Shown here in pieces: positions 54,860 to 62,582 of a stretch of DNA of 64,000 nt (positions within the stretch are counted from its first letter, which is position 1; each line of letters begins with the position of its first letter). A program made the translations under genes and the position numbers. Source of the DNA: Mycobacteriales bacterium (GTDB taxonomy: Bacteria; Actinomycetota; Actinomycetes; Mycobacteriales; Mycobacteriaceae). Below the pieces are notes generated by a model. It worked only from the letters and a program-made list of their open reading frames with translations. It ran no database searches and was not told the DNA's origin. Location of the stretch: assembly GCA_018376445.1 (NCBI GenBank), contig JAHABL010000008.1, positions 70,738-134,737 of the forward strand, written 5' to 3'.

Positions 54860-55396
54860 TTAGTGGTTCGTTTCTTTCCTCGGGTGATTGCGACGGTATT
54901 CCTCGACTAAGTGAGCAATACCCGGCGCAGCCTGGGACAACATCCAGGTCATAAGCGCTATAAGAACCCCTATGACGATAAGTGTTAACGCCAACCAGCC
55001 CAGTGTTGGGCCGATGCCGTTGGCCTCCTGGACGTGACCCCACAAGGCAGACACGCCGTCGGGTATGCCGAGCATACTTAGCAGCCCGTTCCCCAAGGCT
55101 CCGACAGCAACGAGTGCGATAGCAACGAAGAGAACACTGGCTGCAATCCACGAGGCAGACATGCAGGCCTTAATAAAGTTCGTGTTCGACTTTTCCATAT
55201 CGTCGTTATACTGCTTGCGTTCTGCGCGTATCTCCTCCAGCAGCTTTTCGTTGGACTCCTTCTCCTGGAGCAGAGCGCTGCGAGCCTTCTTAGAGGCTTC
55301 TGCTGCCTCGTGCAGGCTCTTAGGCTCTTTCGACATTGCCTCAGATACAGCTACTTCTACCAGCGGTTCCAGGCTAGAAGTCAGGCTCGAAGTCAT
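54860..55396 (-). CDS. coiled-coil protein with two TM segments, unknown
   Basis: Up to 178 residues. A charged helix or coiled coil (about 27-70) precedes two membrane spans (about 78-100 and 130-152) and a polar C-terminus. The first 20 residues contain an LTSSL doublet. The true start may be the ATG of MSKEPKS at residue 21, since that one has GAGG just upstream. The gene starts directly at the point where resolvase homology begins on the other strand, so the insertion boundary is at or near its 5' end. A role in mobilisation, like the membrane MobB proteins of plasmids, is possible but not shown. Confidence 0.6.
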   Translation of the reverse strand: MTSSLTSSLEPLVEVAVSEAMSKEPKSLHEAAEASKKARSALLQEKESNEKLLEEIRAERKQYNDDMEKSNTNFIKACMSASWIAASVLFVAIALVAVGALGNGLLSMLGIPDGVSALWGHVQEANGIGPTLGWLALTLIVIGVLIALMTWMLSQAAPGIAHLVEEYRRNHPRKETNH

Positions 55397-55401
55397 CTGA
55401 G

Positions 55402-55905
55402 CGTTCAGGCTCTGGCTGCGACCCGGACCACATCTACTCAGACACCATCTCCGGCACCAACTGGCAACGGCCTGGTCTTGATGACGCGCTGGCGTACATG
55501 CGCCCCGACGACACGCTCGTTGTCACGCGCTTGGACAGGCTCGGCCGCAGCCTCGCGGACACCGTGAACACCATCGCTGACCTCGCCGAGCGTGACATCA
55601 ACGTCAAGGTGTTGGAGCCAGCGCTGGACACGTCGAAGCCCACCGACAAGGTGGTTATCAACGTCATGGCAAGTCTTGCCGAGTGGGAGCGTGACCTGCT
55701 TGTCCAGCGCACCCGTGAGGGCGTGGCGCACGCCCGCGCACAGGGCAGGGTCGCCGGCCCCAAGCCGAAGCTCAGCGCTGAGCAGGCGCAGATGGCCAAG
55801 GAGCTTATCGACGGCGGCAAGTCCGTCAGCGCTGTAGCGCGCACCTTTAACGTCTCGCGGCCGACGATCTATCGCGCTCTCAAGCGCATCGAAGCCGACG
55901 CTTAA
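55402..55905 (+). pseudogene. serine resolvase/invertase, 5'-truncated and frameshifted
   Basis: The intact frame from 55498 (135 residues) carries VVTRLDRLGRSL, the tetramer helix region and the C-terminal helix-turn-helix VSAVARTFNVSRPTIYRAL. Reading on upstream in this frame gives GCDPDHIYSDTISGT, so the resolvase continues to about 55415, while QALAA in another frame at 55406 points to a small deletion. The N-terminal strand with the nucleophile serine (YxRVS) is absent. It is thus a remnant cut by whatever inserted the SulP/coiled-coil segment, and cannot be catalytic. Confidence 0.75.
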
Positions 55906-55914
55906 GCACAGGCT

Positions 55915-55967
55915 GCGTCGCTAGCGCTCGCACCCGGCGAGAAGGCATCAGGCTGCGCTAGCGACGC
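55915..55967. repeat. 13-bp inverted repeat downstream of the resolvase remnant
   Basis: GCGTCGCTAGCGC at 55915-55927 and its exact complement at 55955-55967, 27-base spacer. It may be a terminator or part of a res site. Confidence 0.5.
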
Positions 55968-56075
55968 TCGGCACACATGAGTGCTGCACTGCTGGGATAC
56001 GCCTGCGACCGGCAGAGCCGGGCCGAATACGGGATTGACCACATACACCCCGTATTCGTGCAAAGGAGCACTGCC

Positions 56076-57098
56076 ATGTCCACCCATTCTCACACGCTTG
56101 CATCCCACGGCGAGATCCTCGCGAACCTCCCCGGCATCCTCGGGTTCTACCCGAACAACTCGCTGATCCTCGCGTTCTTCGTCGACGACGAGGGCGTCGA
56201 CACCGTCCGCCTCGGCCCGGTCGCACGGTTCGACCTGGACGAAGCAGTGGAGAAGCTCACCGAGAGCCGCGAGCGGTTCGCAGCGTGGGTCCACCACCTC
56301 GAACTCGACGCTGTTATCGCGTACATGATCAGCGATGACATTGCGCAGCCGGTCTTCGACGAGACGGCCACGTACCTCACCAGCGGGGCCTCGCCGCTAC
56401 CGCCGCTGCTCGGGGTGGTGCAGGTGCCCGAGATCGTCACTGGGGCTGCTTGGTGGTCTGTGTACCAGCATCCGCTCATCGACGAGCCGCGCCACGGTGT
56501 TGTCGGCGAGGTCGCCGCATCAGCGGCGCTGCAGCAGATGCTAGAGCACACCGGCGAGCTGCCGGAGCCGAGCAAAGACGACATCGAGGCACGGTTGAAC
56601 AGCACTGACCACGGCATCGACGCTGCCGAGCACGCCGACATCATCGAAGACGCGCTGGCGTATATCCCGCCCATGTTCGCAGACGTGCTGCAGCGTGAGT
56701 ATGAGCAGGCGGCGGCAGGGATCACCCAGCCGAGCGCTCGCGCTGTTCGGTCTGCGCTGAAATGCTTCACCACGCCGCGCTTGCGGGACACGCTGCTTGC
56801 CGCACTGCTCGATGACCCGCAGGCGGGCCTTGCGTTCATAGAGAAGGTTATGCGCGCTGTCCCGACCAGCTGGCCAGGCATGCGCTCGCAGCTCACCGCC
56901 ACTGTTGCCGTGCTCGCTCACGCCACAGGCCAGCCGGGGCTAGCTGGCGTGGCTGCGCAGCGAGCCACCGAGATCGGGCCAGACGAGAACTTCCCGTCGC
57001 TGGTGGCGAAGCTGACCGATATCGGCCAGGGCGAGCGGATGGTCGAGCTTGTCCGCGAGGGCGCTGAGAAGACCCGCACGATCTTGTTTGCCGAGTAG
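56076..57098 (+). CDS. DUF4192 family protein
   Basis: 340 residues from ATG 56076, which has AAAGGAGC upstream; an earlier in-frame ATG lacks this. The N-terminus (HGEILANLPGILGFYPNNSLILAFF, in parts) is the hallmark of DUF4192, an actinobacterial family common on plasmids and integrated islands. The protein is soluble, acidic and mostly helical in its second half. No function is known. With the small gene at 57259 and ssb it forms a plasmid-maintenance-like cluster, each gene with its own strong terminator. Confidence 0.82.
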   Translation: MSTHSHTLASHGEILANLPGILGFYPNNSLILAFFVDDEGVDTVRLGPVARFDLDEAVEKLTESRERFAAWVHHLELDAVIAYMISDDIAQPVFDETATYLTSGASPLPPLLGVVQVPEIVTGAAWWSVYQHPLIDEPRHGVVGEVAASAALQQMLEHTGELPEPSKDDIEARLNSTDHGIDAAEHADIIEDALAYIPPMFADVLQREYEQAAAGITQPSARAVRSALKCFTTPRLRDTLLAALLDDPQAGLAFIEKVMRAVPTSWPGMRSQLTATVAVLAHATGQPGLAGVAAQRATEIGPDENFPSLVAKLTDIGQGERMVELVREGAEKTRTILFAE

Positions 57099-57106
57099 CA
57101 CCACAC

Positions 57107-57132
57107 ACCCCGTTGTAGCAATGCAACGGGGT
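57107..57132 (+). terminator. intrinsic terminator after the DUF4192 gene
   Basis: ACCCCGTTG (57107-57115) and CAACGGGGT (57124-57132), followed by TTCTTTTT. Confidence 0.82.
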
Positions 57133-57258
57133 TTCTTTTTCTCGCGGGGCCTTGGCTTGCGACGACAGACACCGCAACGAGGCAGGGGAGTGACCTTTAG
57201 ACAGCAGAGCTGTCTCCAACAGACGGATTGACCATCAATCCGAACAAGGAGGCACGTG

Positions 57259-57402
57259 ATGCGCGACATCACCCACACCGACCTGGAACTGCTCTACCAG
57301 CTCGCCGACGGCATCGACGGCGAGGACGCCGATCCGGGCGCAGCACAAGAACTGCGCGACCTAGAGGCGGCAGGCACACCGCTGCCCTGGGCAGTGTTGT
57401 AA
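57259..57402 (+). CDS. 47-residue acidic protein, unknown
   Basis: A short frame from ATG 57259 with AAGGAGG seven bases upstream, the best ribosome-binding site in this region. The peptide is acidic and helical (DLELLYQLADG ... AAQELRDLEAAG) and ends PWAVL. No cysteine or membrane segment is present. It lies between two terminator-bounded genes and about 90 bp before ssb. I do not recognise a family. Confidence 0.55.
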   Translation: MRDITHTDLELLYQLADGIDGEDADPGAAQELRDLEAAGTPLPWAVL

Positions 57403-57493
57403 CGACAGCGCAACCGCCCCGCAGCAGCAAAGCAGCTGCTTAAGTACCCAAATTGCACGGCAAATCACACCCACTCACGTAAGGAGAACCAAC

Positions 57494-57919
57494 ATGTCCA
57501 ACCCCTTCAACAACGGCACCATCGTCGGCAACGCAGCTCGCGCACCCAAGCTGTTCGAGCACGCAAACGGCGGCGCGACGGTGAAGCTCAGCGTCTATGC
57601 GCGCAACACCTTCAAGAACAAGTCCACCGGCAAGGTGGAAAGCGAGATCGTGGAGCTGACCGGCTACGTCCAGGACGCCGCGAACCCCGGTGTGTTCGGC
57701 TGCATCGGCTCCGGCGATCGCGTTGCGGTGAGCTACTCGCTCAAGACCGACGTCTACACCGACAAGGACGGTGTGAAGCAGTACCCGCTGGTGGCGCGCA
57801 TCGACACGGTGCAGCTGATCGATTCCAAGAAGGAGTCCGCTGCTCGCGCTGCCCGTCGCGGAGGCGAGGCGGCGACCGCCGCCCTGGCTGGCGCTGAGGG
57901 CGAAGAAGTACCGTTCTAA
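57494..57919 (+). CDS. ssb: plasmid-type single-stranded DNA-binding protein
   Basis: 141 residues from ATG 57494 (AAGGAG upstream). The OB-fold has NNGTIVGNAARAPKLF at its start and a VELTGYV strand. The C-terminus ends Glu-Glu-Val-Pro-Phe, the acidic P-F tip by which SSB recruits replication and repair proteins. It is shorter than the chromosomal SSB (about 165-200 residues) and lacks a long Gly/Gln linker. Such extra SSBs travel on conjugative plasmids and protect the transferred strand. A strong terminator follows. Confidence 0.85.
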   Translation: MSNPFNNGTIVGNAARAPKLFEHANGGATVKLSVYARNTFKNKSTGKVESEIVELTGYVQDAANPGVFGCIGSGDRVAVSYSLKTDVYTDKDGVKQYPLVARIDTVQLIDSKKESAARAARRGGEAATAALAGAEGEEVPF

Positions 57920-57925
57920 CTACGA

Positions 57926-57951
57926 AACCCCGCAGGGAAACCTGCGGGGTT
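57926..57951 (+). terminator. intrinsic terminator after ssb
   Basis: AACCCCGCAGG / CCTGCGGGGTT with a GAAA tetraloop and a T6 run. Confidence 0.88.
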
Positions 57952-58488
57952 ATTTTTTCAACCATTTCACACGCCAATTTGCTGCGAATCACTTGTGCAG
58001 TTTTACGGTGCAGTGGTGCGGTGCTTTTACTGGCGTTTCTGCTGCGCAACTCACTGCACTATGTAGTGTCTGTGACATTTCATTAACACGTAGGTTGCAC
58101 TGTGTATTGGGCACCCATTTCATCGACACGTTTACTGCGCAATCAAATGCCCTGTCACTTTAATGACATGTGAATTGGGCAGTGAAGTGGTTTGTCATCC
58201 TATTGACACCTTTACTACGCAACAGAATGACAACGACATTCTGTCGGCCCTTCTACGGACATCTCTTCTGCGCAGCACATGCCCCGTCGTACACACCGAC
58301 GTGCTGCGCACTATCTCCGCCACTCAACAGGCCAATTCACTGCGCAACGTAGTGACACCGGCCCCGCCTAGCCGAGATTTCTTCGATTTTCGCTGAATAT
58401 CAGCCGTTTACCCGCCGCCAATGACCTACGACGCCGACGGCCCCCTGTTAGGCCCGCAGAAGGCCGTACAGGGCAGGGGAGAGCAGTG
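57952..58488. other. gene-free region between ssb and relaxase, origin-like
   Basis: These 537 bp separate the 3' ends of two converging genes and hold no plausible gene. They are less G+C-rich than the flanks and contain the 40-bp iterons at 58076-58235. Extra fragments of the same motif occur outside the array (CATTTCAC at 57963, CTGCGCAAC at 58042 and at 58340). Confidence 0.55.
58076..58235 (+). repeat. four direct repeats of exactly 40 bp (iteron-like)
   Basis: Units start at 58076, 58116, 58156 and 58196. Each opens with CATTTCAT-CGACAC or a close variant and the second and fourth continue TTTACTGCGCAA / TTTACTACGCAA. Units 3 and 4 contain TGTCA-N6-TGACA dyads. A weaker fifth copy may begin at 58237. 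The exact 40-bp period with diverged sequence is typical of protein-binding iterons rather than recent duplication. Confidence 0.65.
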
Positions 58489-59835
58489 CTACAACTCCAT
58501 ACCGCCATCACGATCACGCTGCTGTTGCTGCTGGCGGCGCTTCTCGATGCGCTCGCGTGCACGCTGCTGCGCCCCGCCCTTCTTGCCTGAGGTCTGCGAC
58601 TGCCTGAACAGCGTGTAACGCTCAAGCAACTCTGGGCTGCGATGCAGTTCTTGCACCAGGAACTTCTTATCCAAGTGCTCCAACTGTTGTCCTGACTTCA
58701 CCGCTTCTTCGATGATGATGGCGGCTTCATCTTCGGCGTCCGTGTGCGCGTTGCGGCGGATCTGATCAGCCTCATCGCGGGCATCCTTGCGCGTTACTGC
58801 AGCGTCGCGTGTGGCCTCGTCGCGGATGCTCGTGGCCTCATCTCGTGCTTTGCTGCGGATCGTCTCGGCGTCGCGCTCAGCCTGCTTACGGGCCTCGTCG
58901 GTCTTGCGAGTGATCGTCTCTGCTTCGCTGCGAGCTGCGGCTGTAATATCGCCCGCCTTGGCCCGCGCAGTCTCTTCGGCTCGTTCGAGCAGCTCGTCTG
59001 CTTGCGCTTCGGCCAGGCCCAACTCCTGCTCAGCATCCTTGCGTGCTTCGCTGCGGATCTCTTCGGCTTCTTGCTCGGCCTTCTCGCGTGCTTCCTTGAG
59101 CACACGCTCGGCAACCTCGCGAGCCTGTGCTTCAGCATTCTCCTGTACGCGCTGGGCTGCTTCGCGGGCTTCTTGCGCCTGTTCAAGTTCCTTAGCAGCC
59201 TGCTCGCGGTCACGATCAATTGCGTCCATGTCGCGCTGCACGGATCGCTTCTTGACTTCCACATCATCCTCGCGCTTGGCGAGATCGCGCTCCCGGTCTT
59301 GTTGCTCGGTGTAGCGGTCGAGGTTGAGTGACTCGTCATGACGTTCGGAGACTTCTAGTTCCACCGGATAGCCGAGCGAGTGCATGTGTTCGCGCAGGCC
59401 CCGTTGCGCGTCGATGAACTTCTGGTTACCCGAGATCTGCTTGCCCTTCTTCGGGCCGGATGTGTACCGCACTGAGGTGTCAGTGTTGTACGCGATGCCG
59501 GGGCGGCAACGGAGCTTGTCGGGATCTTCGGGCTTCGGTGAGAACGTATCCGCCTGGAACTGGATGTGTGGCGTTGATTCGTCAAAGTTCATATCACCGC
59601 CAGCGACTGCGTCGATACCGCCGGGGATGAAGTTTTCTGCAAGCCAGCGCATTGACTCTTCGAGGTACTGCTTTGCTTCCTCGTAGTCGCGGGCGACATA
59701 GCGCGGACGTTTCACTTCGCGCCCGTCCACCTCACTGGTGTAGTAGTCGGGGATCTCCTTGCACATCGACTTCGGCAGATACACGACGAACAGCGACGTC
59801 TTGAAACTGTTCTTCTGCACGCGCACTCCGTCCAT
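58489..59835 (-). CDS. MobV/Pre-type relaxase-like protein, N-terminus missing, altered His motif
   Basis: 448 residues. GGDMNFDESTPHIQF (79-93) aligns with the H-x-D-E-x-T-P-H-x-H metal motif of Mob/Pre relaxases, but the first and last His are Asn83 and Gln92. The N-terminal 80-100 residues of the family, including the H-N-x-R box, are absent; a stop lies four codons before the ATG. From about 168 to 400 it is one long Glu/Arg/Ala coiled coil, then a Gln/Arg-rich tail. No ribosome-binding site is visible. It is most likely a truncated mobilisation protein, or a derived DNA-binding version. Confidence 0.65.
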   Translation of the reverse strand: MDGVRVQKNSFKTSLFVVYLPKSMCKEIPDYYTSEVDGREVKRPRYVARDYEEAKQYLEESMRWLAENFIPGGIDAVAGGDMNFDESTPHIQFQADTFSPKPEDPDKLRCRPGIAYNTDTSVRYTSGPKKGKQISGNQKFIDAQRGLREHMHSLGYPVELEVSERHDESLNLDRYTEQQDRERDLAKREDDVEVKKRSVQRDMDAIDRDREQAAKELEQAQEAREAAQRVQENAEAQAREVAERVLKEAREKAEQEAEEIRSEARKDAEQELGLAEAQADELLERAEETARAKAGDITAAARSEAETITRKTDEARKQAERDAETIRSKARDEATSIRDEATRDAAVTRKDARDEADQIRRNAHTDAEDEAAIIIEEAVKSGQQLEHLDKKFLVQELHRSPELLERYTLFRQSQTSGKKGGAQQRARERIEKRRQQQQQRDRDGGMEL

Positions 59836-60487
59836 CCGAGGCGTCTACGGCCGCCACAGGGCCGTACAGCCGCTGCCACAAAGATGAACCAATCGAGTCG
59901 CGGCGCTACACATGTGCATCAACCGCTGCCGCTGGATCTGCTGCAGCGCGACGCGCTCGCGAAACACACGTCGCTGGCGGTGCTCATTACATGCGCTTGC
60001 GCGCATATCTCCGCCGCGAGCGTGATGCGTCTGCACCGATACTGTGCTTATGGCACGGGCAGATATGGAGTGTATTAATCAGGCCCGTGGTTCAACCCCC
60101 GCAGCAGCATCAACACCGCCTGGCGGCGGATGGCTCGCTGCGGGATTTTCACCACCCTGCAATAACCGCCTAACGGCGGTGCCAGAGTGCAGGGTGTGGC
60201 TGTGCGCACCACGTAGGCGATGTCGGTCTTGCCGTGCGGTTAGACACCTTGCGCTCGCAAGCTCGCTGCAGGTGTCTCGATGACGCGGGAAGACGCCGCA
60301 AGCGGCGTTTCCACCCGTCATCGGCCCTTACTTTAAGACCGACATACAGTGGCTGACGCCGCATGTGGTGCGCACAGCGTGGCGACCTGCAGGTTTTGCG
60401 TAGGCACCATGTGCGCTTCGCGCATCAACGGGCCGTTTCGGGTAAGGGTCGAAGACCGTGTCACAACCCGAAACACGCAGGTCGCAG

Positions 60488-60541
60488 CCCCCTTCTGTGT
60501 CAAAACCCCTATATGTTTGTCGTTATAGGGGTAGAAGGGGG
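60488..60541. other. two-storey hairpin, oriT/origin candidate
   Basis: CCCCCTTCT (60488-60496) pairs with 60533-60541, and inside it ACCCCTATA (60505-60513) pairs with TATAGGGGT (60524-60532) around a TGTTTGTCGT loop. Both stems are perfect, with an 8-base bulge on one side only. Confidence 0.55.
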
Positions 60542-60776
60542 AAAAGGGCATAAGGGGGTGCGACGCCTCCGCTGCGCTCCGGCGCTCGGCATAGCCGAGG
60601 CACTGCACCGGGTATTACTACTCGCTGGCGCTCGCATAACCCGGTGCCCGGCGCTGGCGCGCCGCCCCTTATAGCCCCAGACTCAGACCTCGCTCGCTCG
60701 GTCTGGCTGGGTCTACCTTTCCCTCCGCTGCGCTCCGGTCAAGGTGCCCAATAGTGCAGCTGGCGCTGCACCTTGT

Positions 60777-60880
60777 GTGATGACCCATGCTCTGCATCAC
60801 GACACTGCCGGCAATCCGATATATCCCGTTGATATACATTCGGATATGCCAGCATCGATGTGTCGTGTTTGGGTCATCAC
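60777..60880. other. 104-base extended hairpin
   Basis: GTGATGACCCA (60777-60787) with 60870-60880, then CACGACAC (60798-60805) with 60860-60867, then an imperfect AT-rich apical stem (CCGATATAT ... ATATACATTCGG). The layered arms fold as one rod. Confidence 0.55.
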
Positions 60881-61248
60881 GAAACGCTCCATCACGGCAA
60901 GCCTGCCGAGATGGATATTGGCGTATCTCACGACGCGTCCATTATGCGGCATGCGCCGCATACCATCTGCCGTCGCGGTTGCATCTTCAGCAGCACAGCT
61001 GCTGAAATCTGCTCTGTCCACGCTGCTGTCTTTGCTGCACCCACGGCCCCGTCTTCGGCATATTTCAAGTCCACACAAGACTATGCCGGCCAGAACCGCG
61101 CATAACAGCAGCGCGACATACCGCCAGCCATGTGGCGGATGATCCAGGCGACGGGGCAGACGTGTATATGCCCCGTCGCCGATACCGGCGCAAGCATCGT
61201 GACAGTGTCACGTGTAGCGGTGCCGCAGCCACCCGCACACACGCGAAA

Positions 61249-61270
61249 ACCCCGCCCTTGCGAGCGGGGT
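61249..61270 (-). terminator. terminator for the leftward genes at 61.4-62.1 kb
   Basis: ACCCCGC/GCGGGGT stem; on the minus strand a TTTT run follows directly. Confidence 0.72.
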
Positions 61271-61356
61271 GTGTGGCGACATCAAACGTGACGGCTGTAC
61301 GTCGTCACGCCGCGTGGCCGTACACACATGAGGTGATTGCGTGTACGGCTAAAGGG

Positions 61357-61656
61357 TTAGTCGGGTACAACTTCTAGATGCCGCTTCGGCTTACTGCCCT
61401 CGGTGCTCTCAGGCGTGTCGCCGTCACCGTTCTCAGGTGTATCGCTGTCCCCTTCGGTGCTGGCGGACTTGTCACCGTCCCCTTCGGTGCTGGCGGACTT
61501 GTCACCGTCGAGATTCACCTCGAACTCTTCGGCATACTTGCGCAACTGCGCAAGGCGCTCCTTTGTCGCTTTGTGTGCACGGCGCGCCTCGTTCACGGTA
61601 TCTTTTGCTTGCTGCTCATCGCGCAGCGCTGCTGCGTAATCGTCTCTGAAAGACAT
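61357..61656 (-). CDS. small acidic coiled-coil protein with tandem repeat
   Basis: 99 residues from the ATG at 61656, preceded by AAGGAGAAC. The first half is a charged helix (DDYAAALRDEQQAKDTVNEA). The second half is acidic and disordered, with two exact DGDKSASTEG units and related SDTPENGDGD units, then a basic end KPKRHLEVVPD. I recognise no family. It follows the excisionase-like gene on the same strand and is bounded by a terminator, so the two may form a transcript. A longer start would lie upstream of the ribosome-binding site. Confidence 0.6.
   Translation of the reverse strand: MSFRDDYAAALRDEQQAKDTVNEARRAHKATKERLAQLRKYAEEFEVNLDGDKSASTEGDGDKSASTEGDSDTPENGDGDTPESTEGSKPKRHLEVVPD
61449..61508 (-). 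repeat. two perfect 30-bp tandem units inside the acidic gene
   Basis: Units 61449-61478 and 61479-61508 are near identical and encode the DGDKSASTEG doublet. The 30-bp length keeps the frame, so slippage would change the tail by ten residues. Confidence 0.75.
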
Positions 61657-61827
61657 GGTTTGTTCTCCTTGGTTGAATGAACTGTTTATTTGGACTCGGG
61701 GCACGACGGTGGAGCGCGCGTGTGTAGTAGCACGGCCATCACCCATCAGCCCTCGCACTCAGTTCAAGACCCAGCCTGACTAGCTGAGCTAAGCGGCGGG
61801 ATCTCGTCGTAGGCGGGTTTGTCCGCA

Positions 61828-62136
61828 TTAGTGCTTCACACCGCCCAGCACCGTGACGAGCTGCTGGCGCTGCTCATCTGTCAGTTGGGGCGCTGCATTC
61901 ACGACGGCATCGACGAAGCCGTCGAATAGCTGCGGGGCAGGGCGGCGTGCGGCCGCGAGGTAGGCGTCGAGATCGTCTTGGCGAATCCGATAGGCGGTGC
62001 CGAAACGGTGGAATGAAAGACGGCCCTCTTTAATAGCTTTTCGCAACGTGGACTCGGAGCCGACGCCGAGATCGGCGAGTTCCTGCAGCGTGTAAAAGCG
62101 TGGCGCGACGGCGGTAGTCGTGTCCTTTTCGGACAT
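61828..62136 (-). CDS. excisionase-like helix-turn-helix protein
   Basis: 102 residues. The N-terminal winged helix (YTLQELADLGVGSESTLRKAIKEGRLSFHRFGTAYRIRQDDLDAYLAA, in parts; residues 15-62) is the HTH_17/excisionase pattern. It matches small DNA-binding proteins of actinobacterial plasmids and prophages that bend DNA for excision or repress plasmid genes. The C-terminal 35 residues (VNAAPQLTDEQRQQLVTVLGG) form a helical pair. It could serve the serine integrase as directionality factor, which is inference, since serine-integrase factors are diverse. Confidence 0.8.
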   Translation of the reverse strand: MSEKDTTTAVAPRFYTLQELADLGVGSESTLRKAIKEGRLSFHRFGTAYRIRQDDLDAYLAAARRPAPQLFDGFVDAVVNAAPQLTDEQRQQLVTVLGGVKH

Positions 62137-62582
62137 AGAAAAACGCTCCTGGGCAGATTGATCTGTCCCGGAGCGGGGTGCTTTACCGGCTTGCTATTCA
62201 GGCGGCTTGGAGTGCCGTGCTCAACTCGCTAGAACGGTGGTCTGCCGTCCCATCGCTTTACGGGAGCGCTTACTCCCTACCTGACCGCTTTTGTGGTTGG
62301 CAATGCCGTTGCCGACCGGTCTATCTCGTCGGAGGAACCGCGCCTATCACGGTCGAGAGGCTGTCTCTTTATGAATTATCCTCGGGGTTATCCCCCGTAT
62401 GCGGCTGGCTAAACCAAAAACGAATTAAAACGCCACATACGGTCTGGGGGCCATCGTACGGAACTTATGCGTCGCGCACAATAGCCTGCGACCTAATCTT
62501 TACGAATCGAACCGAGCACGTTTCTACACGCCACGTGGCACGGCTGGGGTGTTGTGGTGGGGCAGCTGTTGTGTGGCGGCAT
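62137..62582. other. gene-free stretch left of the 367-bp repeats
   Basis: No gene is supported. A short dyad CCGTATG/CATACGG straddles an A-rich segment (about 62395-62450) next to GGGGTTATCCCCC. It presumably holds the promoter of the leftward excisionase-like gene. Confidence 0.4.

Larger units (their letters stand above)
60153..61270. repeat. 1.1-kb field of adjacent nested inverted repeats
   Basis: At least ten palindromic modules lie back to back. Perfect arms include 60153-60161/60188-60196; 60201-60212/60365-60376 enclosing 60220-60230/60335-60345 and 60242-60249/60270-60277; 60382-60390/60477-60485 enclosing 60435-60443/60466-60474; 60488-60541; 60550-60557/60665-60672 enclosing 60605-60613/60639-60647; 60777-60880; 60943-60962; 60986-61006; 61147-61158/61169-61180. 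No credible gene lies in 59836-61356. It could be an origin of replication or transfer, or a large structured RNA. Confidence 0.7.

Noticed and set aside
60744..61142. 132-residue plus-strand protein
   Set aside because: It lies wholly inside the palindrome field, has low-quality composition and no start signal.
60153..61270. Group II or group I intron
   Set aside because: No GUGYG-type 5' end, no recognisable domain V hairpin and no maturase or homing endonuclease nearby.
61770..61805. tRNA on the minus strand
   Set aside because: A D-arm-like TTAGCTCAGCTAGTC occurs, but no anticodon stem, T-arm or acceptor pairing follows.
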